Below are positions 1-10,094 of a DNA stretch of 64,000 nucleotides, piece after piece (the stretch's first letter is position 1; each line of letters opens with the position of its first letter). The stretch lies in the NCBI RefSeq assembly GCF_026626665.1, contig NZ_JAPNKE010000002.1, forward strand, positions 5,619,168 through 5,683,167, given 5' to 3'. The translations under genes and the position numbers were made by a program. A model generated the notes under the pieces. The model searched no databases and was not told where the DNA came from. It saw nothing but the letters and a program-made list of their open reading frames with translations. The stretch comes from Nannocystis pusilla. Its GTDB lineage: Bacteria > Myxococcota_A > Polyangia > Nannocystales > Nannocystaceae.

Positions 1-210
1 CAACGCGTCGCGGACCAGCTCCTGCTTGGTCGGCCAGCGCCGGTACACCGTCGTCTTGTTGACCCCCGCGAGCGCGGCCACGTCCTCGATGCGCAGCCCG
101 TGGTAGCCGGCCCGGGCGACCTCGCGCAGCGTGGCCGCGAGCACCCCACGCACGACGGCCTCGCCGCGCACCAGCGGCTCCGACTTGGCCTTCCGTTTCG
201 CCTGGACCAC
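1..210 (-). CDS. TetR-family transcriptional regulator, N-terminal part
   Basis: This is the beginning of a TetR repressor; the rest lies beyond the window edge. Reading from a GTG at 210, about 70 residues are visible. They contain a typical TetR helix-turn-helix: the stretch GYHGLRIEDVAALAGV is followed by the recognition-helix signature NKTTVYRRWPTKQELV. The N-terminal tail is basic (VVQAKRKAK). The gene is divergent from the cytochrome P450 at 318. The space between them holds two copies of a near-perfect inverted repeat, so it probably represses itself and the P450. GTG at 210 is the first plausible start in frame; there is no upstream ATG. The ligand-binding domain is not visible, so the inducer cannot be guessed. 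Confidence 0.85.
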   Translation of the reverse strand, partial: MVQAKRKAKSEPLVRGEAVVRGVLAATLREVARAGYHGLRIEDVAALAGVNKTTVYRRWPTKQELVRDAL

Positions 211-245
211 GGGCCGCTCCAGCCTAACACCGCCTCCGGAGGTTC

Positions 246-265
246 ATCGCAACTTTGGTTGCCAT
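246..265. promoter_or_regulatory. Putative TetR operator 1
   Basis: Inverted repeat with arms ATCGCAAC and GTTGCCAT (7 of 8 positions complementary) around a 4-bp spacer. It lies just upstream of the tetR start and shares its half-site with the second repeat at 290-310. The paired arrangement between divergent genes is typical of TetR autoregulation. Binding is inferred. Confidence 0.6.
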
Positions 266-289
266 CACCTCGCGCCGTGTCACCCTGAC

Positions 290-310
290 ATCGCAACAAC
301 TAGTTGCGAT
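290..310. promoter_or_regulatory. Putative TetR operator 2
   Basis: Perfect inverted repeat with 8-bp arms ATCGCAAC and GTTGCGAT and a 5-bp spacer. It ends 7 bp before the P450 start codon. Bound protein would cover the leader or promoter of the P450 gene. It is the better of the two copies of this half-site in the intergenic region. Confidence 0.65.
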
Positions 311-317
311 ACCGCCC

Positions 318-1547
318 ATGCTCGACACGACCCACCTCCTCACCCCCGCGATGTTCGCCGACCCCTACCCGATCTACGCCCGCCTGCGCGAGCAAGCCCC
401 GGTGCTGCAGGTGCCGCAGATCGGCATGTGGCTGGTGACGCGCTACGACGACGTCCACCAGATCCTCAAGGCCCCGGACGTCTTCTCCTCCTCGCGCACG
501 CCGGCGCTCGACCAGCTGCGGGACCCCCGGCTCACCGAGGGCGTGGAGATGCTGGCCACCAGCTCGCTCGTCGCCCTCGACCCGCCCGACCACACGCGGC
601 TGCGGCGGCTCGTCAACGTCGCCTTCACCCCGCGGGCGATCACCCGCCTCGAGGCCCGGGTCCGCGAGCTCTCGTGCGAGCTCGTCGACGCCATCGCCCG
701 CAAGGACAGCTTCGACCTCATGGAGGACCTCGCGGTCCCTCTGCCGGTGATCGTGATCTCCGAGCTGCTCGGCGTCGACCCGGCGCGGCGGGCCCAGTTC
801 AAGCGCTGGTCGGACGACCTGATCCTCGGCTCACGCCTCGACGGCCACCTCGACGACGCGGAGATCGATCGCATCATCGCCAGCCGGCGGGAGTTCGTCA
901 GGTTCTTCCACGAGATGATCGAACACCGCCGGCGCGAGCCCGGCGACGACCTGCTGAGCGACCTGGTGCGCGCCGAGACCGAGCGCGACGCCCTGAGCCC
1001 CGAGGAGGTGCTGACGATGGCGCTGCTGCTGATGGTCGCCGGCAACGAGACCACCACCAACCTGATCGGCAACGGCGTCGTCGCCCTGCTCGATCACCCC
1101 GACGTCCTGCCGCGCCTGCGCGCCGATCCGTCGCGCATCCCCGCCTTCCTCGAGGAGGTGCTGCGCTGGCGCTCACCGGTCGTCATGCTCGTGCGCACGA
1201 CCCGGCGAGCCGTCACCGTCGGCGGCGTCGACCTGCCGAAGGACGCCGTCCTCGGCGTCCTCGTCGACTCGGCCAACCACGACGAGACGCACTTCCCCGA
1301 GCCGGGGCGCTTCGACATCGAGCGCCAGCCGGCCCACCTCTCGTTCGGCTACGGCATCCACTTCTGCGTCGGCGCGCCGCTGTCGCGGCTCGAGGGCCGG
1401 ATCGCCTTCGAGGAGCTGCTCGCGCGCGTCCCCGAGTTCTCGCGCGAGCCCGGGCCGCTCGAGTGGACGCCGAGCTTCAACCTGCGCGGGCTCAAGCGGC
1501 TCCCGCTGCGCCGGGGGCCGTCGCTCAGCGCGCCAGCGACACCTTGA
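318..1547 (+). CDS. Cytochrome P450 monooxygenase
   Basis: A 409-residue soluble bacterial class P450 that inserts one oxygen atom into an unknown small molecule, using electrons from a ferredoxin and reductase encoded elsewhere. The I-helix oxygen-activation motif AGNETTTN, the K-helix EEVLRWRSP (ExxR) and the heme-binding loop FGYGIHFCVGAP with its ligand cysteine are all present and correctly ordered. Length is normal for CYP107/CYP109-like enzymes. I chose ATG 318 because the family usually starts near DPYPIYARLRE; an in-frame upstream GTG at 255 would run through both operators. It is divergent from the TetR gene and probably repressed by it. Its 3' end overlaps the convergent lipoprotein gene by 23 bp. 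There is no biosynthetic cluster beside it. Confidence 0.92.
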   Translation: MLDTTHLLTPAMFADPYPIYARLREQAPVLQVPQIGMWLVTRYDDVHQILKAPDVFSSSRTPALDQLRDPRLTEGVEMLATSSLVALDPPDHTRLRRLVNVAFTPRAITRLEARVRELSCELVDAIARKDSFDLMEDLAVPLPVIVISELLGVDPARRAQFKRWSDDLILGSRLDGHLDDAEIDRIIASRREFVRFFHEMIEHRRREPGDDLLSDLVRAETERDALSPEEVLTMALLLMVAGNETTTNLIGNGVVALLDHPDVLPRLRADPSRIPAFLEEVLRWRSPVVMLVRTTRRAVTVGGVDLPKDAVLGVLVDSANHDETHFPEPGRFDIERQPAHLSFGYGIHFCVGAPLSRLEGRIAFEELLARVPEFSREPGPLEWTPSFNLRGLKRLPLRRGPSLSAPATP

Positions 1548-2220
1548 AGTACGGCATGATCGCCTTCCAGTCCTGCTGGATGGCCCGCGTGTCGCCGTAC
1601 GGGTACTCCGTGCGGGCGATGTAGAGCACGTCGCCGTACGGGAACATGAACTGCTGGATCTCGCGGGTCGCGTTGCCGCTCTCGTCGACCACCTGCAGCT
1701 TGGCGAAGATGCCGGTCTTGTCGAAGTAGCCGTCGTTGAACGACAGGTCCTCGATGCTGAGGCCGGCCTGCTGGTACTGGTTGCGGTAGTACGCGACCGC
1801 GCGCTCGTCGACGGGGCGCTCCTTGGGCGCCAGATAGAAGGTCAGCGCGATCGCCTCGCTGTCGGACGACGCGCTGGCGCCGAGGTCCTCGTCGAAGCTG
1901 GTCACGCCGCCCGACGAGCAGGACGCGACGGTCACCCACTCCGGGTTGCTCTCGAGCTCGCCCTTCGTGTGGCCGGTCTCCTCGCAGTTCTTGAACACGT
2001 ACAGGGTGTCCGGGATTTCGAACTCGAGGCCGATCTGCGGGATCTTGATCTTGTTGCCGTCCCTGGTCCCGCTGGACGGGTTGTCGATCCACTGGCGGGC
2101 CTCGGACTGCTTCCCCTTGCGCCGCGAGCCGCTGCCGCCGCAGGCCGTGAGCGAACCGGCCGCCACGGCCAGCGCGAGAGCAAGAGACACGTTCTTGGGG
2201 AAGCTGCGAGAGAGAGACAT
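1525..2220 (-). CDS. Hypothetical lipoprotein
   Basis: About 231 residues starting MSLSRSFPKNVSLALALAVA, with a lipobox LTAC followed by glycine- and serine-rich linker, so it is probably lipid-anchored after signal peptidase II cleavage. Two adjacent ATG codons (2223 and 2220) could start it. The mature part is acidic and contains segments such as FVFKNCEETG-like and DEDLGASASSDSEAIALTFYL, with no family I recognise. A segment near the end (MFPYGDVLYIARTEYPYGDT) suggests a compact beta-rich domain. It is transcribed alone towards the P450 gene. The roughly 230 bp upstream, to the end of gpmI, show no further gene. Function unknown. Confidence 0.7.
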   Translation of the reverse strand: MSLSRSFPKNVSLALALAVAAGSLTACGGSGSRRKGKQSEARQWIDNPSSGTRDGNKIKIPQIGLEFEIPDTLYVFKNCEETGHTKGELESNPEWVTVASCSSGGVTSFDEDLGASASSDSEAIALTFYLAPKERPVDERAVAYYRNQYQQAGLSIEDLSFNDGYFDKTGIFAKLQVVDESGNATREIQQFMFPYGDVLYIARTEYPYGDTRAIQQDWKAIMPYFKVSLAR

Positions 2221-2450
2221 CATGGCTGCTGTAGACCGCTCGCGCGCACAGTACCGAAGAGCGCCCCGGGCGGCAAGCATCCGCCCTTTCGCTGCCGGCG
2301 CCGCCCCGTGAGCCTCGATCCTCCCCCTGCCCGCGAGGCGTCGGCCCGTTCACCGAGGCCCGCCGCGTCGCGAGGCCGACACGATGCATGCACCGTCCGC
2401 ATGCGTCGGCCCGCGGCCGCCGTCCCGCGCACCCGCAAGCGCGGGCGCGC

Positions 2451-4069
<1,619 letters not shown>

Positions 4070-4072
<3 letters not shown>

Positions 4073-4102
4073 GTCCCTGTCCCTCCTGTCCTCAAAACCA
4101 TG
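4070..4102. repeat. CATG/CCTG 14-bp element at the 3' end of the outer-membrane gene
   Basis: Cores CCTG at 4085 and CATG at 4099 are 14 bp apart and straddle the stop codon of the leftward gene at 4092. A further CATG at 4070 contains the gpmI start codon but is one base out of phase. Confidence 0.5.
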
Positions 4103-4823
4103 CCTGATAGGCCAGCGTCACGCCCAGGAGCATGTCGAACACCACGCTGTCGGGCGGCGTACCGACCGGCGCCGCGGGGTCGACCACCACCTTCGTGCGC
4201 GAGAACGCCTTCTGGAAGTCGACCCCCAGCGCGAGCCCGTGGTTGTTGCGGATCGGCACGCCGATGCTGGCCCCGGCGCGGATCAGCGGGTCGTAGCCGA
4301 CGGTCTGCTCGTCCTCCCACGGGTTGGCCGACCGCATGCGCCGCCAGTTGGAGATCATCAGCCCCGCGCCGGCCCCGAACTCGATCACCAGCACCCGCGC
4401 GGGCAGCTGAAAGGATGGCCCGAGAGTCAGGTCGGTGTGAGACAGCGACGAGACCCGCGTCACCTGCTGGCCGACCGGCGCCCCCGTGTTCGGGTCGATC
4501 GGCGTGGTCGGGTCGGCCGGCACCGTGTAGCGGTTGCGGTCGGGGAAGCGCGTGTGCCCGCCCTGGAACTCGAAGCCGAACCGCATCGGCCCGAGGCGCA
4601 GCGCGTGGTAGCGCAGGGCGATGCCGAAGCCGAACCCGAGCGGCGGCCGGCGATCGAACAGCACGTCGCCCGCGCCGATGAGGATGCCCATGCGGCCGAT
4701 GATCGACACGCCGAACACCCGCTTCTTCTCGGCGATGTCGAGCACCGTATTGCCGCGGGGCGCGGGCAGACCCGACGCGCCGTAGGCGAGGCACGTGGCC
4801 AGGAGCGCCGCCAGGGGGAGCAT
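4092..4823 (-). CDS. Outer-membrane beta-barrel-like protein, unknown function
   Basis: About 243 residues with a signal peptide (MLPLAALLATCLAYGASG) and then alternating short hydrophobic and glycine-rich strands such as GRMGILIGAGDVLF, PLGFGFGIALRYHALRLG and FGFEFQGGHTRFP, ending in an aromatic residue (AYQAWF). Such ends are typical of outer-membrane barrels inserted by BamA. I chose ATG 4823 for its signal peptide; an upstream in-frame ATG at 4856 adds eleven charged residues. A divergent gene starts at 4868, leaving a short AT-richer promoter region. No enzyme motif is visible. A small porin-like or surface barrel is the best description, by topology only. Confidence 0.65.
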   Translation of the reverse strand: MLPLAALLATCLAYGASGLPAPRGNTVLDIAEKKRVFGVSIIGRMGILIGAGDVLFDRRPPLGFGFGIALRYHALRLGPMRFGFEFQGGHTRFPDRNRYTVPADPTTPIDPNTGAPVGQQVTRVSSLSHTDLTLGPSFQLPARVLVIEFGAGAGLMISNWRRMRSANPWEDEQTVGYDPLIRAGASIGVPIRNNHGLALGVDFQKAFSRTKVVVDPAAPVGTPPDSVVFDMLLGVTLAYQAWF

Positions 4824-4867
4824 GCGGGGGCACCATAGCAAATCTTTTTCGCGCATAATCCCCGCGC

Positions 4868-6010
4868 ATGACCACCCGCGTCGCACTCCGGCGAGATGCC
4901 GGCCGGATCGGCCCCGAGTCCGGGCCGTGGATCCGTCAGCGCCAGGTCGCCAAGATCTGGGGACCCCCGGACCCCGCGAGCCTCGCGCAGCTCGTCGATC
5001 ACCGCGACGTCGTGCTCGGCTGGGGCCTGCTCGCGCCCGACGCCGACATCCCGCTCCGCGTCGTCCACTGGGGCGCAACCCCGCCCGCGGAAGGTTGGTT
5101 CGAGCGCCGGCTCGCCGCCGCCCTCGCCGCCCGCGCCGAGCTCGGCCTTGCCACCGACCCCGGCACCACCGCCTATCGCGAGGTCAACAGCGAGGGCGAC
5201 GGCCTGCCCGGCCTGGTCGTCGACCGCTACGGCGACGACCGCGTGGTCCAGCTCGGCACCCCCGCGGTCGCCGCCCGCCGCGCCGCGATCCTGGAGCTCC
5301 TGCGTTCGCGCACGCCGGGCCGCGTGTTCGTGATCGCCGACGAGGCCGCGCCCGAAGATCCCGCGGCGACCCTCGAGTTCCAGGAACATGGCCTTTGGTT
5401 CAGCTGCCCGGCCCCGCCGGCGCAGAAGACCGGCGCCTACCTCGACCAGCGTGACAACCGCCGCCTCGCCGCCCAGCTGGCGGTGCGCGCCGCCGGCCCC
5501 ATGCTCGACCTCGGCTGCCACGTCGGCGGCTTCGTCGTCCACGCCGCCGCCGCCGGCGTCTCCGCGATCGGCCTCGACCAGAGCGCGCGCGCCCTCGAGT
5601 TCGCCCGCCGCAACGCCGCCCGCAACGACCTGACCGATCGGACAGCCTTCGTCCAGGCCGACATGTTCGGCGCCCTCGACCACCCGGACCTGGCCGGCCC
5701 GTTCGGCGTGATCGTGTTCGACCCACCGCGGATCGCCACCGGCTCGCAAGGCCGCGAGCGCGCCGTCGGGGCGATGGCCCGCAGCCTCGGCCGCCTGCTC
5801 CCGCGCCTGCGCCCCGGCGGTTTTTTGCTGGCCTGCAGCTGCTCGCACCACGTCGGCCGCAGCGACCTCGACGCCGCCCTCCTCGCCGCCGGCGCCCGCG
5901 ACCTCGCCCGTGTCCACGCCCTCGGCCCCGGCCCCGACCACCCCGTGTGGCCCGGCCACGCCGAGGGCGAATACCTGCGCGTCAACGTCTACCAGCGCCG
6001 CGACGTCTGA
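4868..6010 (+). CDS. Class I SAM-dependent rRNA cytosine methyltransferase, RlmI/YccW-like
   Basis: A 380-residue protein with the RlmI layout: an N-terminal PUA-like region, the family signature VNSEGDGLPGLVVDRYGD, then QKTGAYLDQRDNR and a Rossmann methyltransferase domain with SAM motif LDLGCHVGGF. The target-binding motif FDPPR and the cysteine-containing CSCSHH follow. RlmI-type enzymes make 5-methylcytosine in 23S rRNA using S-adenosylmethionine; exact site specificity cannot be read from sequence. It is monocistronic, divergent from the outer-membrane gene and convergent with the protease gene, with a five-core CATG array starting right after its stop codon. The start at 4868 is the only ATG near the divergent promoter. 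Confidence 0.85.
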   Translation: MTTRVALRRDAGRIGPESGPWIRQRQVAKIWGPPDPASLAQLVDHRDVVLGWGLLAPDADIPLRVVHWGATPPAEGWFERRLAAALAARAELGLATDPGTTAYREVNSEGDGLPGLVVDRYGDDRVVQLGTPAVAARRAAILELLRSRTPGRVFVIADEAAPEDPAATLEFQEHGLWFSCPAPPAQKTGAYLDQRDNRRLAAQLAVRAAGPMLDLGCHVGGFVVHAAAAGVSAIGLDQSARALEFARRNAARNDLTDRTAFVQADMFGALDHPDLAGPFGVIVFDPPRIATGSQGRERAVGAMARSLGRLLPRLRPGGFLLACSCSHHVGRSDLDAALLAAGARDLARVHALGPGPDHPVWPGHAEGEYLRVNVYQRRDV

Positions 6011-6015
6011 CCCGA

Positions 6016-6199
6016 AGGGCATGCCCGCACGGGCATGCCCTCGAAGACATGACCGATCGGGCATGCCCTCCCGGACATGCCCTTCGCCTCCGTCACGCCT
6101 CGGCGCGGCCCGCCACTCCGGACGCGCGAGCCCTCGTCGCTCCCGCTCCTCGCGTGGCTCCCACGACCTCCAAGACATGCCCCTTCGGACATGTCCTTG
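6016..6199. repeat. 14-bp-phased CATG array between convergent genes
   Basis: CATG cores at 6020, 6034, 6048, 6062 and 6076 are each exactly 14 bp apart, most within GGGCATGCCC or GGACATGCCC palindromes. A second pair lies at 6176 and 6190. The array fills the gap between the stop codons of the methyltransferase (+) and the protease (-). The roughly 85 bp between the two groups show nothing else. Confidence 0.85.
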
Positions 6200-6202
6200 C
6201 GA

Positions 6203-7264
6203 TCACAGCCCTTCGACGGGCGCCAGCGTGACCGAGCGCAGCGGCTCGCCGGCGCGCTGGACCTGCAGCTCGATCGGCCCGTCGACGCCGATGAGCTGCG
6301 TCAGGTAGGCGACCTCGGACACGCGGCTGACCGGGCGGCCGGCGACCGACAGGATGAAGTCGTCGACCTGCAACCCGGCCTTCGCGCCCGGGCCCGCCGC
6401 CTCGACCCGCGTCACCTTGACGGTCGCCATGCGCCCGGGGAACTCGTCGTCGTCGACGGCGCGCAGGCCGAGGCGCACGCGACGGAAGCGGCCGTGCGTC
6501 AGCACCTCTTCGAGGTAGCGGCGGACCATCGGCGCCGGCACTGCGAAGCCGATCCCGGTGCCCTCGCCGCGGACGGCGGTGGCGATCCCCAGCACCTCGC
6601 CGCGCAGGTCGACGATCGGCCCGCCCGAGCTGCCGGTGTTGATCGACGCGTCGGTCTGCACGAAGCTGAAGAAGCCGTCCTGCGGCAGATCTTCCGGCTT
6701 GCCGACGTCGACCCAGTCGCGCCCCAGGCCCGAGACCACGCCGACCGTCACCGTGTCACCGAGGCCGAACGGGTGGCCGACCGCCAGCACCCACTCGCCG
6801 GGGCGCACCGGTCGCTCGCGGAACACCACCGGCGCCTGGTCGACGCGCGGCGGATCGGGGGCGATCACCGCCAGGTCGAGCAGCGGCTCGCGGTGGATCA
6901 CCTGCGCCCGCACCCGCTCCTGATTCGCGTACTCGACGTCGATCGCGCTGGCGGTGATCGGCACGACGTGAGCGTTCGTCACCACCAGCCCGTCGGCGCG
7001 CACGATCGTGCCGCTGCCGACCCCGCGCTTCGGACGGCCGGTCGCCTGCGGCAGCGTGCAGATCACGCTGACCACCGACGGCGCGATCTGCTCGGTCACC
7101 GCCGCGAAGTCGGGCAGCGCGGCCGAGCGCGGCGGTCGCACCGGCGGCGGGCTCGGCGTCGGCTCGGATTTCGGGCTGTCTGAAGGGACAGGTGCCGGCG
7201 CCTCGTCGTCGAGCGGTCGACACGCGACGAGCGCGATCAGCCCGACGACCACTCGCGCGAGCAC
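6203..7264 (-). CDS. HtrA/DegP-like trypsin-type serine protease, lipid-anchored
   Basis: A 353-residue S1C-family protease with one PDZ domain. The N-terminus MLARVVVGLIALVACRPLDD has a lipobox (LVAC), so it is probably anchored in the periplasm, followed by a proline-rich linker. The catalytic triad is complete: His in TNAHVVP, Asp in PLLDLAVIAPD and Ser in GSSGGPIVD. The C-terminal third (RLGLRAVDDDEFPGRMATV to the end) is a PDZ domain with AGLQVDDFILSV. HtrA proteases degrade misfolded envelope proteins. The start lies 6 bp after the upstream acidic protein, so the two are probably cotranscribed. Lipid anchoring is less common than a transmembrane anchor for this family. Confidence 0.9.
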   Translation of the reverse strand: MLARVVVGLIALVACRPLDDEAPAPVPSDSPKSEPTPSPPPVRPPRSAALPDFAAVTEQIAPSVVSVICTLPQATGRPKRGVGSGTIVRADGLVVTNAHVVPITASAIDVEYANQERVRAQVIHREPLLDLAVIAPDPPRVDQAPVVFRERPVRPGEWVLAVGHPFGLGDTVTVGVVSGLGRDWVDVGKPEDLPQDGFFSFVQTDASINTGSSGGPIVDLRGEVLGIATAVRGEGTGIGFAVPAPMVRRYLEEVLTHGRFRRVRLGLRAVDDDEFPGRMATVKVTRVEAAGPGAKAGLQVDDFILSVAGRPVSRVSEVAYLTQLIGVDGPIELQVQRAGEPLRSVTLAPVEGL

Positions 7265-7270
7265 GGGCGT

Positions 7271-7723
7271 TCAGCCCTCGTCGTTCGCGTCGTTCGCGTC
7301 GCCCGCGTCGTTCGCGTCGCCCGCGTCGCTCGCGGGGGCCTCGGGCTCGCCGGCGGGCTCGCTCGTGGCGTCGCTCGCAGGCTCGCTCGCGGCCTCGGCG
7401 GCCTCGTCGGCCTCGTCGGCCTCACTGGCGGCCTCGTCGCCGTCGACGTCCTCGTCCTCGTCGTCGTAGTCGTCGTCATCGTCGTCGTCGTCGAACGGCG
7501 CGCTGACCAGCGGACGCGTGGGAGAAATCACGGGGAACCGCGGCGAAGCGCGACGGGCCTCGCGGTCCTCGTCCTCGAAGCTCACCGTGGCGACGTTGTC
7601 GGCCGCATCCGGGAGGGTCTTGAGCCACTCCTCGTAGCGTTCCTTGGTGATGAGCCCACCGCGGATGTTGCGGCGGACGGTGCGGAGGTCGAAGAGCCGT
7701 TCGAGCTGGCGCGGGGCAACCAT
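7271..7723 (-). CDS. Small protein with acidic, low-complexity tail
   Basis: A 150-residue protein of two parts. The first 60 residues (RQLERLFDLRTVRRNIRGGL, then TKERYEEWLKTLPD) look like a short helical domain. The rest is disordered and extremely acidic, with a run of eight aspartates and then Asp/Glu/Ala-rich repeats ending GDANDAGDANDANDEG. The corresponding DNA is a degenerate gtc/gcg trinucleotide repeat. It sits directly upstream of the HtrA-like gene with a 6-bp gap, so a joint transcript is likely. Similar N-terminal domains occur in myxobacterial small proteins as far as I recall, but I know no function. An acidic tail of this type often binds metal ions or basic proteins; that is only a guess. 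Confidence 0.6.
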   Translation of the reverse strand: MVAPRQLERLFDLRTVRRNIRGGLITKERYEEWLKTLPDAADNVATVSFEDEDREARRASPRFPVISPTRPLVSAPFDDDDDDDDYDDEDEDVDGDEAASEADEADEAAEAASEPASDATSEPAGEPEAPASDAGDANDAGDANDANDEG

Positions 7724-8100
7724 GCGGCGGCCCTTTTAGAACACCGGCCGCCGTCCGTCAAACCGGCGCGCGCGCGCCGGTGCGCGGCCACCGTTCCGCC
7801 CGCCGGCCGTCCGCGGATTTTCGGCGAACCCCCGGCCGCGCGGGACTGGCGACCTCACGCCGCGGCGGGTCCCAACAGCGGCCGTGCGGCGTCCGCGAGG
7901 CCGCGCTCGGCACCCGAAATTCCGCGGCCCGCTCCAGGTCCGGAGCGCGCGCAGCACGTCCTCAAGGCCCGCAGACCGGGAAATAACCGGCCACTTTGCG
8001 TGGTAGGCGGCCGGGCGTATAGATCCGGCGCACCACGGATCGCGCCGCCCGCCGCGACCCCCTTGCCTCCCCACCACCGCGTACCCATCAAGCGACAGCC
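7724..8100. promoter_or_regulatory. Divergent promoter region with a 20-bp perfect palindrome
   Basis: This 377-bp gap separates the leftward acidic-protein gene from the rightward MoxR operon and holds no gene. A perfect 20-bp palindrome, half-site ACCGGCGCGC, occupies 7762-7781. An AT-richer stretch around 7978-7992 could hold promoter elements for the MoxR operon. No CATG repeat is present here, unlike in convergent gaps. Confidence 0.4.
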
Positions 8101-9108
<1,008 letters not shown>

Positions 9109-9116
9109 CCGCCGCC

Positions 9117-10094
9117 ATGGCCCGCCCGTCCGCCGATAAGTCGCCGCCGAGCCGGAGCGACGCCGAGGCCGCGAAGGAGCGCACCACCCAGCTCCTGCGC
9201 GAGATCCGTCGCATCGAGATCCAGACCTCGCGGCTCGTCAACCAGCACCTCGCCGGCTCCTACCAGTCGGTGTTCAAGGGCCAGGGCGTCGCCTTCTCCG
9301 AGGTCCGCGCCTACACCCCCGGCGACGACGTGCGCGCGATCGACTGGAACGTCACCGCGCGCACCGGCGAGCCGCACGTCAAGCTGTTCACCGAGGAGCG
9401 CGAGCTCACCGTCATGCTCGTGGTCGACATGTCGGGCAGCCTCGACCTCGGCTCGCGCGACTACGACAAGCGCCAGCTCGTCGCCCGCCTGGCCGCCACC
9501 TTCGCCTTCTCGGCGATCCGCAACAACGACCGCGTCGGCCTCATCGGCTTCACCGACACCGTCGAGGTGTTCGTCCCGCCGCGCAGCGGTCGCAAGCACG
9601 TGCTCGCGGTCGTGCAGCAGGTGCTGACGCACGTCCCGCAGAGCCGCGCCACCCGCGTCGCCAGCGGCCTCGAGTACCTCGCGCGGCTCGGCCAGCGCCA
9701 CACCGTCGCCATCCTGATCAGCGACTTCGTCGACGCCGTCCCCGACGACGCGCCCGACGCCGCCCGCGCCTTCGAGCACGCGCTCAAGATGGTGCGCCGG
9801 CGCCACGACCTGATCCCGATCCGCGTCGAGGACCCGCTCGAGCTCGAGCTCCCGGCCCTCGGCCTCGTCGCCCTCGAGGACCTCGAGCTGCTCGGCCTCG
9901 GCGGCGACAGCTTCCTCGACCTCAGCCCGCGGCGGGCCAAGCACTACCGCCAGCGGGTCGAGTCCGAGCGCGCGCGCCTCGACCAGATGCTGCGCAAGCT
10001 CAGCCTCGACAGCATGTCGATCCGCTGCGGCGACAACTGGCAGCAGCCGCTCGTCAACTTCTTCGCCCGCAGGGCCCGGAGGATGCGCCGGTGA
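9117..10094 (+). CDS. DUF58 domain protein with von Willebrand A-like fold
   Basis: A 325-residue DUF58 protein, the constant companion of MoxR. The signature YTPGDDVRAIDWNVTAR is intact, and a metal-ion-dependent adhesion site-like motif DMSGS appears at about residue 105, followed by GFTDTVEVFVPPRSG and ISDFVDA. The N-terminus is charged and probably disordered. It has no transmembrane segment, so it is likely cytosolic. It may act as the adaptor that MoxR remodels; this is known in general terms for the family but not demonstrated here. Its stop codon overlaps the GTG start of the next gene by 3 bp, indicating translational coupling. Confidence 0.9.
   Translation: MARPSADKSPPSRSDAEAAKERTTQLLREIRRIEIQTSRLVNQHLAGSYQSVFKGQGVAFSEVRAYTPGDDVRAIDWNVTARTGEPHVKLFTEERELTVMLVVDMSGSLDLGSRDYDKRQLVARLAATFAFSAIRNNDRVGLIGFTDTVEVFVPPRSGRKHVLAVVQQVLTHVPQSRATRVASGLEYLARLGQRHTVAILISDFVDAVPDDAPDAARAFEHALKMVRRRHDLIPIRVEDPLELELPALGLVALEDLELLGLGGDSFLDLSPRRAKHYRQRVESERARLDQMLRKLSLDSMSIRCGDNWQQPLVNFFARRARRMRR

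Noticed and set aside
1349..2450. Extension of the gpmI frame through the lipoprotein gene into the P450
   Set aside because: It arises because the natural stop is lost by the indel at 2569; the extension overlaps two genes and has no coding character.
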